DNA from: Cohnella laeviribosi DSM 21336 | GTDB taxonomy: Bacteria; Bacillota; Bacilli; Paenibacillales; Paenibacillaceae | Direction: 5' to 3' | Length of the DNA: 64,000 nucleotides | Assembly: GCF_000378425.1 (NCBI RefSeq) | Contig: NZ_KB899822.1 | Span: 1-64,000, forward strand | Shown: positions 8,372-15,503 of the stretch, in pieces | Layout of the letters: the number at the start of each line of letters is the position of its first letter | How positions within the stretch are numbered: position 1 is the stretch's first letter | Translations under genes and position numbers: made by a program | Notes under the pieces: generated by a model | Seen by the model: the letters and a program-made list of their open reading frames with translations, nothing else | Databases searched by the model: none | What the model was told of the DNA's origin: nothing

Positions 8372-9025
8372 CTATTCCGCCAGCCCGTTCCGGTGGGCGT
8401 AAATCGCGGCCTGCGTGCGGTCCTCGACCCCAAGCTTGCCGAACAGATTCGTCAGATGGTATTTGACGGTTTTGACGCCGATAAACAGCTCGTCGGCAAT
8501 TTCCTGGTTGGACTTGCCCTGCGCGATCAGCTTCAGCACTTCCATTTCCCGCTCCGTCAAGTCGTCGTGCGGCATCGAAGCCGCTGCGGCCGGCTTGCGG
8601 AAGCGGTTCATCATTTTGGAGGCGACCTGGGACTCCAGGACGGCCTGACCGCGCGCGGCGGCCCGGATCGCATCGGCGATTTCGGAGGCGCGGGACGTTT
8701 TGAGCAGATAGCTGAATGCGCCCGCTTCAATGACCGGATACATTTTCTCGTCGTCCAGATAGCTGGTCAGAACAATGACGCGGCAGTCGGGGTGTTCCTC
8801 CATAATCCTTCGCGTCGTTTCGATGCCGTCCATTCCTTCCATGACCAGATCCATCAGCACGACGTCCGGTTTGTACGCTTTCGCCAACCGCAAACCTTCG
8901 GCGCCGTTTCCCGCTTCGCCGATCACCTCGATTCCTTCCTCCGTTCCCAGGACGGCCGCCAGCCCGATTCTGACCATCTCGTGGTCATCGACCAGCAGTA
9001 CCCGGATCGGATTGCACTCCGCCAT
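8372..9025 (-). CDS. liaR: LiaR-like response regulator (NarL/FixJ family)
   Basis: 217 residues. The receiver domain starts VLLVDDHEMVR (Asp13/Asp14) with phospho-acceptor Asp59 in VVLMDLVMEGMDG. The C-terminal LuxR-type helix-turn-helix contains LTEREMEVLKLIAQGKSN and VKYHLTNLFGKLGV. The ATG at 9025 has a GGGGGTGG ribosome site; longer in-frame extensions upstream lie inside the kinase gene and are not family-like. The gene overlaps the kinase end by 41 bp. With LiaS and LiaF it should form the cell-envelope stress system that activates psp/lia genes such as those at 10952-13165. Confidence 0.9.
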   Translation of the reverse strand: MAECNPIRVLLVDDHEMVRIGLAAVLGTEEGIEVIGEAGNGAEGLRLAKAYKPDVVLMDLVMEGMDGIETTRRIMEEHPDCRVIVLTSYLDDEKMYPVIEAGAFSYLLKTSRASEIADAIRAAARGQAVLESQVASKMMNRFRKPAAAASMPHDDLTEREMEVLKLIAQGKSNQEIADELFIGVKTVKYHLTNLFGKLGVEDRTQAAIYAHRNGLAE

Positions 9026-10052
9026 CGTTCCACCCCCTCTCTTCGGCCATGATCGGCACCCGAATTTCGATTCTCGTTCCTTTGCCGGGAGCGCTGGCGA
9101 CATTGAAAGAGCCGCCCAGCTCGTTCGCCCGCTCCTCCATGCTGACGAGGCCGTAGGACGTATGCTTCTTCTCCTGGACGTCAAAGCCGACGCCGTTGTC
9201 GCGGATCGCAAGTCGAACCGTGTCGCCGCGCCGGTGCAGCGCGATGTCCATTCGGGTCGCCTTGGCATGGCGAAGCGTATTGGAAAGCGCCTCCTGCACC
9301 ATCCGGAACAGATGGTTCTCCATCCCTTTGTTCAACTGCAAATCTTCGTCCATATCCAGCGATATATGCATCGGGACTTTGGCTTGCATTTCCTTGACAA
9401 GTTCGGGAATCGCCTGCGCCAGCCGCTTCCCGTCCAGATGGACCGGCCGCAGGTGAAGCAGCAGCGCCCGCATTTCGGATTGCGCGACGGCGGCCATCTC
9501 CTCGATGAGCTCCACCTGGCGCCGCGCCCGTTCGAAATCCTGCTCGAGCGTTCTGCCGACCGCCGTGGCGGTCATGGAAATGGCGAACAACTGCTGGCTG
9601 ACCGCGTCGTGAAGCTCCCTCGCCAGCCGCTGGCGCTCCTCGATAACCGCGCTCATCCGCACCTTGGCGGCAAGCTCCGTATTATTGGAGGAAAGCCGCT
9701 GGAGCGTCGCCACCTGCTCTTCCCATTTACGGCTTAACCTTGACAGCTGCTCCGCAAGCCGGCCGATTTCATCCTTGCCCATATTGGGCAGCGGCGGCAC
9801 CGGGTTTCCCTTCTCCAGCATAAGCATCGCATCCCGCATCAGTTCGACCCGGCTTCGGATCGGGTAGCTGCGATAAAACCCGAAGGCCGCCCCCGCCGCG
9901 ATCAGCACGCCGATGGCCGTCAGGCCGAACGTGATGATCGTCGACCAGGATTCGAACGGAGCGGCCAGGCCCTGACTTTCCAACAAATAGACGACGAGAA
10001 AACCGATGCCGAGGGAGAACAAAACGGCTTCGCCCATTTGACGCCACACCAT
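8985..10052 (-). CDS. liaS: LiaS-like sensor histidine kinase
   Basis: 355 residues with two N-terminal transmembrane segments (about 10-25 and 38-60) and only a short extracellular loop, the intramembrane-sensing layout of LiaS. A HAMP-like linker follows, then a HisKA_3 dimerisation domain with ERQRLARELHDAVSQQ (phospho-acceptor His148) and a HATPase domain with IRDNGVGFD and SYGLVSMEERA. It sits between LiaF and LiaR in one operon. LiaF would keep it silent until wall-active antibiotics or membrane stress release it. Confidence 0.9.
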   Translation of the reverse strand: MVWRQMGEAVLFSLGIGFLVVYLLESQGLAAPFESWSTIITFGLTAIGVLIAAGAAFGFYRSYPIRSRVELMRDAMLMLEKGNPVPPLPNMGKDEIGRLAEQLSRLSRKWEEQVATLQRLSSNNTELAAKVRMSAVIEERQRLARELHDAVSQQLFAISMTATAVGRTLEQDFERARRQVELIEEMAAVAQSEMRALLLHLRPVHLDGKRLAQAIPELVKEMQAKVPMHISLDMDEDLQLNKGMENHLFRMVQEALSNTLRHAKATRMDIALHRRGDTVRLAIRDNGVGFDVQEKKHTSYGLVSMEERANELGGSFNVASAPGKGTRIEIRVPIMAEERGWNDGGVQSDPGTAGR

Positions 10053-10064
10053 TTGGACCCCTCC

Positions 10065-10706
10065 TCACATCGAACGAATTTTAATATTGCCTACGAGATA
10101 AAACAACTGGAGTTTCAATTGATGCGCTTTTTGGTCGTAATCGGGCGAACGCCAGTAGATCCGTTGAGCCATGCCGCCCTCTTGCTGCGCGTTCCAGCCG
10201 ATCTGGCCCAGGAGAACGGACGCTTCGATCTGCAAGCCGTAATCTTCCGGCACGATCCATTCGACATCCCCCATGATTCCCTGGAGCACCACCGTTGTCT
10301 CGCGCTCTTCCGGAACCGCCATCGTCAAATCCACCCGGATTTCCCCGAACGCATGCCAGTACGCCATCGACCGGAGTATCCATGAGGGCTGGTCCAAACG
10401 CAAATGAAGCAGCAGGCGGTGCCGGCTGACGAAATTGCCCGGTCCGGGCGGTTTCGCCTTCATATAAAACACCCCGAGCGAGAGGAGCACGATCGCGACG
10501 ACGAGGCCGAGTTGATTGATGATCAGCGCCAGAACGGAAACCGCGATCAGGACGGCGGCCTTTCGCTCGCGATCGCTTCGGAACCGGACAATGCCCAAAA
10601 CAAGCAGCGCCAACGCATTCGCCGTCAAGTAACCCGCCACTCCGCCCAGCAAGAGATAGCTGCCGGCCGCAATGAACACAAGAGCCTGTTTCGGTATCGA
10701 TTTCAT
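10065..10706 (-). CDS. liaF: LiaF-like membrane repressor of the kinase
   Basis: 213 residues. Four hydrophobic segments fill the first 90 residues, followed by a soluble beta-rich C-terminal domain (TTVVLQGIMGDVEWIVPEDY, a LiaF/DUF2154 pattern) that ends LFYLVGNIKIRSM. Length is slightly shorter than typical LiaF (about 240). The start has a GGAGGG ribosome site. In Bacillus subtilis LiaF inhibits LiaS; the same gene order liaF-liaS-liaR is seen here, so the function is inferred with good support. Confidence 0.85.
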   Translation of the reverse strand: MKSIPKQALVFIAAGSYLLLGGVAGYLTANALALLVLGIVRFRSDRERKAAVLIAVSVLALIINQLGLVVAIVLLSLGVFYMKAKPPGPGNFVSRHRLLLHLRLDQPSWILRSMAYWHAFGEIRVDLTMAVPEERETTVVLQGIMGDVEWIVPEDYGLQIEASVLLGQIGWNAQQEGGMAQRIYWRSPDYDQKAHQLKLQLFYLVGNIKIRSM

Positions 10707-10751
10707 AACGGCCGTCCCTCCTAGCGGTTTCTAACGATGACTTCACGGCGA

Positions 10752-10786
10752 AGGCCATAACGGACCCCCGGGGTCCGTCATGGCCT
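10752..10786. promoter_or_regulatory. 35-nt near-perfect palindrome upstream of liaF
   Basis: Arms pair over 17 positions with one A/C mismatch (10759/10779), centred on 10769. It lies 46 bp upstream of the liaF start and 166 bp after the end of the neighbouring pspA gene. There is no T-run on either side, so an operator or an mRNA-processing structure is as likely as a terminator. Confidence 0.45.
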
Positions 10787-10897
10787 GATCGATGCCTTCA
10801 TCACAGCATTCTTTGTAAGAATATCACAAGTTTCCGGTTGCGGAAAACGGTCTTTTCGGTCCGCTCTCCTCGGCTCGCTCTTCCCGGCCCGTTCGCC

Positions 10898-10926
10898 GCC
10901 GATCCGGGCGATCGCCCGGGATCGGC
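10898..10926 (-). terminator. GC-rich hairpin after the second pspA gene
   Basis: GCCGATCCGGGCG (10898-10910) pairs with CGCCCGGGATCGGC (10913-10926) with one bulged G. It is about 26 nt past the stop of the gene at 10952. No T-run follows, so termination is uncertain; 3'-end protection is the alternative. Confidence 0.45.
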
Positions 10927-10951
10927 TTGCGGCCATCCGCCTGCCCCGCGC

Positions 10952-11653
10952 TTATTCTTCCGAAGCCGGAGCGGAAGCCGGGGACGGGGGAGCGATCCGG
11001 CTCTTCAGCGCGGCAAGCTCCTGCTCGACGCGGAACGCTTTGTCGGGATCGAGGCTCGAAGCCGGGGCGGCAAAGGGAGTGCCCGGCATGCGGACGACGT
11101 CGGCTTCCGCCTCCATTTGCAGAATCTTCTCCTCCATCCGGTGGAAGCCGCGGGACGCCGCGCCGCTTTCGATCGTATGAAGCGAGCTGATCTGCGACAG
11201 CTGCTTGCGCGCCTTCGCCATTTGGGCGCGGGCGGCCAGTTCGTTGCGCTTGTTGCGCAGCTTGTAGTATTCGTCCTTCATTTCATGCAGCTGAGCCGTC
11301 AGCTCGCCGACTTGCGCATGCGCCTGTTCGTGCAGTCCAACCAGGTTGTTCGATTGCTGATCGTAGTAGACTTTTTCTTCGAGCAGCTTGCGGGCCAGCG
11401 CTTCGTTGCCGGAGCGCAGCGCCTGCTCGGCTTGCGACGCGCGCTCGGCGCCGATGCGGATCGCCTCGTCGAGCCGCTGCTTCATCCGGCGCTCGGCGGC
11501 CATCTGCCGCGCCACCGTCACTTCCGCTTCATGGATTTCTTTCTCCATGTCGCGCAAATACTGGTTCAGCATGACGACCGGATCTTCCAGCTTGTCAAGC
11601 AATTCGTGAATGGAAGCCTTCGTCAAATCCTTCATCCGTTGAAATACACCCAT
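10952..11653 (-). CDS. PspA/IM30 family protein (LiaH-like), second copy
   Basis: 233 residues, almost entirely alpha-helical coiled coil (about 25-200). The N-terminus [21 protein letters not shown] is the amphipathic helix that binds stressed membranes, followed by the family-typical [18 protein letters not shown]. It is the last gene of a four-gene unit (LiaI-like, PspA, PspC, PspA), 3 bp after the PspC gene. PspA proteins oligomerise at the inner face of the membrane and guard against proton leakage. The C-terminal third is rich in Ala, Pro and Ser ([12 protein letters not shown]). Two pspA genes flank pspC here. Confidence 0.9.
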   Translation of the reverse strand: MGVFQRMKDLTKASIHELLDKLEDPVVMLNQYLRDMEKEIHEAEVTVARQMAAERRMKQRLDEAIRIGAERASQAEQALRSGNEALARKLLEEKVYYDQQSNNLVGLHEQAHAQVGELTAQLHEMKDEYYKLRNKRNELAARAQMAKARKQLSQISSLHTIESGAASRGFHRMEEKILQMEAEADVVRMPGTPFAAPASSLDPDKAFRVEQELAALKSRIAPPSPASAPASEE

Positions 11654-11656
11654 GGT

Positions 11657-12154
11657 TTATTCTCCTTTCGATTCCTTTTCGAATTTGGCAATGCGGGCCT
11701 TCAGTTCTTCGATTTCGCGCCGAAGCGCCTTCTTCTCGATGTCGTCCATCATGGCATCCAGTCCGCCCGATTCCCCCGGCGCGGCGGAGTTGCGGATCTT
11801 GGCTCCGCCGGCGAACGCTCCGCCTCCCGCCGCCTGCGGTCCCGGTCCGGGGGTCCAGCCCTGCTGCGGGGACGGCGAATAGGCGTTGTGGGGGGGCGTC
11901 CACCCGTAATGGGCGCCGCCGGCGCGCGGTCCGCCGCTCCACGGATCGCCGAACGGGTCGGCGCCGAAGTTCGGCTGCTGGGGAATGATCAGGCCGGCGA
12001 TGAGATAGACGAAGATGACGGATCCCGCCGAGAATACGGCGACAACCACCAGCAGGATGCGCAGCAACGTCGCGTCCACGCCCAGGTACTCCGACAGTCC
12101 GCCGCAAATGCCGAATATTTTGCGATCCCGCGACGAACGATACAATTTGCGCAT
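11657..12154 (-). CDS. PspC domain membrane protein with disordered Gly/Pro region
   Basis: 165 residues. The first 65 residues are a PspC domain: LYRSSRDRKIFGICGGLSEYLGVD then two short membrane helices and the ending VYLIAGLIIPQQ. Residues 66-120 are low-complexity Gly/Pro/Ala, and residues 125-165 form a charged helix (KKALRREIEELKARIAKFEKE), likely a coiled coil able to meet PspA. It lies between the two pspA genes with 3-bp gaps on both sides. A membrane anchor or sensor for PspA is the expected role. Confidence 0.88.
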   Translation of the reverse strand: MRKLYRSSRDRKIFGICGGLSEYLGVDATLLRILLVVVAVFSAGSVIFVYLIAGLIIPQQPNFGADPFGDPWSGGPRAGGAHYGWTPPHNAYSPSPQQGWTPGPGPQAAGGGAFAGGAKIRNSAAPGESGGLDAMMDDIEKKALRREIEELKARIAKFEKESKGE

Positions 12155-12157
12155 GGA

Positions 12158-12826
12158 TTAACCTCCTTGTTGCAGTTTGCGTTTCAGTTGCTCCAGTTCC
12201 CGTTCGATGGTGTCGTGAACGACCGTTCCGGCCTGGTATACCAGTTCCTGCCCCATGCGGCGAAGATCGCGCAGGCTTCTTGTCTCCAGCTCGATGTCGG
12301 TCAGCCGGTCGTTCAACTTACGGAACATGCTCGCCGGCCCGTCCGCCGCGCCGGCACCGAACCGCGCGTTCAGCCGCTGCTGCAGGCGCAGCGATTCCAT
12401 GCGGGCCAGATAGAACTGCCGCTGGTCGTACACGATGCGGTACTCATCCCTGAGTTCCTGAAGCAGCTGCTCCAGCTCGGCCAATTCGCTGCGGCTTTGC
12501 TCGTACAGCTCCTTGTAGCGCTGCGCCTTCTCCTCGTGGATCACTTTATCTTGAAGCGCCAGCTTGGCGACGTTTTCTTCCCCGGCTTTGAGCGCCGTGA
12601 CGGCTTGTTCTTCGCGCCTATTTTTCCAATGCTCGGCTTCTTTCCACTGTCTCAGCAGGTGATCGTTATGCGCCGCGTACTGCCTTTGGAGCTGCTCGCA
12701 CTGAACGATTTCCTGATGCGTCGACCACAGAAACTGATCGATCAGACGAACGGGGTCTTCCGCTTTTTCCAAGCGATCGTTCAAGGTCGCTATCGTCATA
12801 TCGCGCACTCGTTTGATGACGCTCAT
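12158..12826 (-). CDS. PspA/IM30 family protein, first copy
   Basis: 222 residues of predicted coiled coil, starting MSVIKRVRDMTIATLNDRLEKAEDP in the PspA manner and carrying long Glu/Arg/Gln heptads to the end (TIERELEQLKRKLQQGG). It differs clearly from the copy at 10952-11653, including a different N-terminal helix, so the two are old paralogues rather than a recent duplication. Ribosome site GGAGGAACGAG precedes the ATG. It lies 36 bp after the LiaI-like gene. It may act in hetero-oligomers with the second copy. Confidence 0.88.
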   Translation of the reverse strand: MSVIKRVRDMTIATLNDRLEKAEDPVRLIDQFLWSTHQEIVQCEQLQRQYAAHNDHLLRQWKEAEHWKNRREEQAVTALKAGEENVAKLALQDKVIHEEKAQRYKELYEQSRSELAELEQLLQELRDEYRIVYDQRQFYLARMESLRLQQRLNARFGAGAADGPASMFRKLNDRLTDIELETRSLRDLRRMGQELVYQAGTVVHDTIERELEQLKRKLQQGG

Positions 12827-12862
12827 CTCGTTCCTCCTTCTTATGGCTTCCGGCCCGGAGCG

Positions 12863-13165
12863 TTATACTCGTCTCATATTGCGGGCCAGCAGGGATATTC
12901 CGAAAACGATCAGGCCGATTGCAGCGACCCAGAAGATGACGGCGGACAGCTTGCCCAGCAGCATGAAGCCGCCGATCACGATCAGAATTCCGCCGATGAA
13001 CCGGTTGCCGTTTCTCCAGCCGAGCACGCCCAATCCGACGACGAGCAGCGGGATCAGCAATCCGATCAGAAATCCGAAGAGATTGCCCAACTTCCCGACC
13101 AGAAGCAAACTGCCGATCACAACGAGCACAATGGCCAATCCGTTCCCCTTTTTCAATGGCTGCAC
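12863..13165 (-). CDS. LiaI/LiaF-like transmembrane protein
   Basis: 100 residues, four hydrophobic segments (about 8-24, 28-46, 57-72 and 76-93) separated by very short charged turns: NRFIGGILIVIGGFMLLGK is typical of the LiaI-LiaF-like transmembrane domain (DUF5668). It is first gene of the pspA-pspC-pspA unit, with an AAGGAGGTG ribosome site. In Bacillus subtilis LiaI anchors LiaH to the membrane, so a docking role for the PspA proteins is likely. A -10-like TACAAT lies at 13224-13229 upstream, without a clear -35, as expected for an activator-dependent promoter. Confidence 0.8.
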   Translation of the reverse strand: MQPLKKGNGLAIVLVVIGSLLLVGKLGNLFGFLIGLLIPLLVVGLGVLGWRNGNRFIGGILIVIGGFMLLGKLSAVIFWVAAIGLIVFGISLLARNMRRV

Positions 13166-13413
13166 CTCCTTTTGCCAGTTCGGCCGGCTCGCGCCTTTGC
13201 CGAGTCGTTCACCTCACAATCCCATTGTAAACCGGACCGGATTTGCGCATAACGGACCCGCGCATGTTTTTGACCCTGGACTGCGGTCGGGGAGCCTTAC
13301 CGTCTTCCGTCCCCGGCGCGGTCGGCCTTGCGGACAAGTGGCAACATTTGAGGGTTCCAATCGGGCTCCGGCCTATGTTAGCGTAAAGATACAACCTGCT
13401 GGGAGGTGCGAAC

Positions 13414-14001
13414 ATGAAAGCACTGGGACTTGCCTTGCTGGCGTTCGGCATCGCAGCCGGTTCCTTGGCCGGAACGGCCGGAAAGGTGGCGGCGGCGCCC
13501 GCGGACGCATCCTCGGCCGATCGGCAATCCGGTGACCAAGCGGATTTGGCGGACGCGAAAGCCGCCGATATCGAGAACGTGATCGCCGACGGCATGAAAT
13601 ATATGGGCACGCCTTACGAATTCGGGGCCGACCGCGAGTCGGACAAGACGTTCGACTGCTCTTCCTTCGTGCGCTGGATTTTCCGGGAGGCGCTGGGCAT
13701 CACGCTGCCGGCCGATTCCCGCGGACAAGGAAAATATGTAAAAGAGAAAGGGCACGCCGTAACGGACATCGATCGGCTGAAGCGCGGGGATCTGGTGTTT
13801 TTTATGGCGTACAAAGGCCCCGACAAGTCCGATTACGAAGGCATCGACAAATCTTCCGAGCGCATTACGCACGTCGGCCTCTACCTGGGGAACGGCAAGC
13901 TGCTGCATACCTACTCCGTCAAAAGCGGCGGGGTAACCGTAAGCACGATAAAGGACAACTCGTGGGAATACCGCTTCCTGTTCGGAGGCAGCGTGTTATA
14001 G
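13414..14001 (+). CDS. Secreted NlpC/P60 family cell-wall endopeptidase
   Basis: 195 residues. An N-terminal hydrophobic stretch ending near ...GKVAAAPAD is a signal peptide with an AAA-type cleavage site around residue 28. The NlpC/P60 domain shows GTPYEFGADRESDKTFDCSSF with catalytic Cys82, ITHVGLYLGNGKLLHTY with His153 and third polar residue His165. These enzymes cut D-gamma-glutamyl-diaminopimelate bonds in peptidoglycan. No binding domains (SH3, LysM) are attached. The start follows GGGAGGTGCGAAC. It diverges from the lia/psp unit 248 bp away; a shared envelope-stress response is possible but not shown. Confidence 0.9.
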   Translation: MKALGLALLAFGIAAGSLAGTAGKVAAAPADASSADRQSGDQADLADAKAADIENVIADGMKYMGTPYEFGADRESDKTFDCSSFVRWIFREALGITLPADSRGQGKYVKEKGHAVTDIDRLKRGDLVFFMAYKGPDKSDYEGIDKSSERITHVGLYLGNGKLLHTYSVKSGGVTVSTIKDNSWEYRFLFGGSVL

Positions 14002-14077
14002 TGTAATTCTGCTTAAGCGGACAGCGCCGTCCTTGACCTAGGCGCATTCGCTTGAGCGCCAGACGATTTAAAAAAAT

Positions 14078-14125
14078 AACCCGGAGCCGCAGGCATTTTC
14101 AACCGCTTGCTGCTCCGGGTTTTCC
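14078..14125 (+). terminator. Terminator after the NlpC/P60 gene; one copy of a repeated hairpin family
   Basis: AACCCGGAGC (14078-14087) pairs with GCTCCGGGTT (14112-14121), with an inner GCAGGC/GCTTGC stem, then TTTTCCTTTTT. The hairpin closely resembles the one at 40935-40973, so it belongs to a repeated element family in this genome. Confidence 0.8.
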
Positions 14126-14851
14126 TTTTTCAGCGGATCTTTTCGCATCGTGCACGCGGCAGGACCGATCTTTTTCAACCTTCGGATATACCGGCTTCCC
14201 CTACGCACACTTTCTTCGGCTATCCTCCCTTTTCAGGCCGCACTTTCTTCGTCTATATTCCTCACCGCGCCTCACGACGCACCCTCCTCCAGCTATATTG
14301 GATTTGGTACAGGATAATCCGTTCATTTTTGCCGTTCGTCACCCTATACTGGATTTTCTCCAATGAATTGCTTATTTGAAGGGAGGTTTCGGATTAAGCG
14401 TGCTTAAATCGTTGGATATTTCCAAGATAGCCCTCGCATAAAGAAACAAAACGCCTCGTTCGTTGGATCATTTCCAATGTAGCTCTCACGCGGGAGGCAA
14501 ATATGGCGGCACTTGGCCGAATTGCGGAATCTCGCGGCCCTGCCAGTCCGCAGCTTACGATTCGTTTGTCCATTCCTGCAGCGTTTTGATCGTTCGGGGA
14601 GCAACGAGAATATAGAGGAGAGGAGCCCGGTAAGACCCTCCTGCGTTCACCACATTTTTCAACGTTACGATTTCGTTCTTGGCAATCGCGGGGCGATCCG
14701 ACGCCCTCCCCAACTGTATAATTATCGGATTAGACGCGAAATCCCTCCAAAGTTACAAACTATTTTTTGCTTCCGATTTTATGGCCAATTTCTTGCGTAA
14801 ATGATGGGCAAGCGAAAGCCGTCCGACCGCTACGTCTGCCGCCGGGATATG
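14122..14851. repeat. Gene-free stretch with degenerate short repeats
   Basis: I see no credible gene here. Short related words recur: CACTTTCTTCG followed by GCTAT or TCTAT (about 14208 and 14245), AGCTATATTGGATTTGGTAC near 14290, CTATACTGGATTTTCTCC near 14343, and a clear pair CGTTGGATATTTCCAAGATAG (14410, given here only to its first 20 bases) versus CGTTGGATCATTTCCAATGT (14461), offset 51 bp. The word CTAT-TGGATTKGGTAC reappears at about 41000. These look like decayed copies of an intergenic repeat. Confidence 0.5.
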
Positions 14852-15258
14852 CCAGTACCCTTCTTTGCCGCCAGCCCCGCCGCTCGCCCGCCATGTAGTC
14901 CGCCCAGTACCCTTCTTTGCCTCCTGCCCCGCTGCTCGCCCGCCATGTAGTCCGCCCAGTACCCTTCTTTGTCGCCAGCCCCGCCGCTCGCCCGCTATGT
15001 AGTCCGCCCAGTACCCTTCTTTGCCGCCTGCACCGCTGCTCGCCCGCCATGTAGTCCGCCCAGTACCCTTCTTTGCCGCCTGCCCCGCTGCTCGCCCGCT
15101 ATGTAGTCCTCCCAGTACCCTTCTTTGCCGCCTGCCCCGCTGCTCGCCCGCCATGTAGTCCGCCCAGTACTCTTCTTTGCCGCCTGCCCCGCTGCTCGCC
15201 CGCTATGTAGTCCGCCCAGTACCCTTCTTTGCCGCCAGCCCCGCCGCTCGCCCGCTAT
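14852..15258. repeat. Tandem array, about 7.8 units of exactly 52 bp
   Basis: On the leftward strand each unit starts ATGGCGGGCGAG or ATAGCGGGCGAG and ends GGGCGGACTAC. The unit boundaries (ATG/ATA triplet on the forward strand) fall at 14893, 14945, 14997, 15049, 15101, 15153, 15205 and 15257, always 52 bp apart. Units differ at only a few positions (for example C/T at the codon-like CC/TAT site and G/A changes). There is no unique spacer, so it is not CRISPR. Because 52 is not a multiple of 3 and the leftward strand has no stops, all three leftward frames stay open; this is not evidence for a gene. Confidence 0.95.
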
Positions 15259-15369
15259 CGCTTCTTTGGCCATTCAAATCCGGGCGAAAACGGGTTTGTA
15301 ATTGCCGTTATAGCAACTGCAATCCACCGGCCGGTCCGGTTTTGATGCCATCCTGAGCTCATAAAAATA

Positions 15370-15418
15370 AACCTTCAATCCCCCCGCATTTTACGGGGGT
15401 TTCGAAGGTTCATTTTTG
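15370..15418. terminator. Bidirectional terminator after the GH52 gene
   Basis: AACCTTC (15370-15376) pairs with GAAGGTT (15404-15410) and an inner CCCCCG/CGGGGG stem closes around CATTTTA. T-rich tracts flank it on both strands. It would end the leftward GH52 transcript 85 bp past its stop. Confidence 0.75.
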
Positions 15419-15503
15419 ATATGGCACGGGTTTTATACGGCGTTGGATTTTCGGGCAGCCCTTTTAGGACAGCCTCTGGCAACAAACATCAATGCCTTCC
15501 ATC

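Noticed and set aside
10838-13252. Long rightward open frame of 804 codons opposite the lia/psp genes
   Set aside because: It is a mirror of four well-supported leftward genes in GC-rich DNA; its translation is low-complexity Arg/Leu/His with no family features.
14852-15258. CRISPR array
   Set aside because: Units abut directly with no unique spacers, and no cas gene is in the window.
14753-15273. Three overlapping leftward open frames across the 52-bp array
   Set aside because: The unit simply lacks stops on that strand and its length shifts the frame each time; there is no ribosome site, family pattern or unique sequence.
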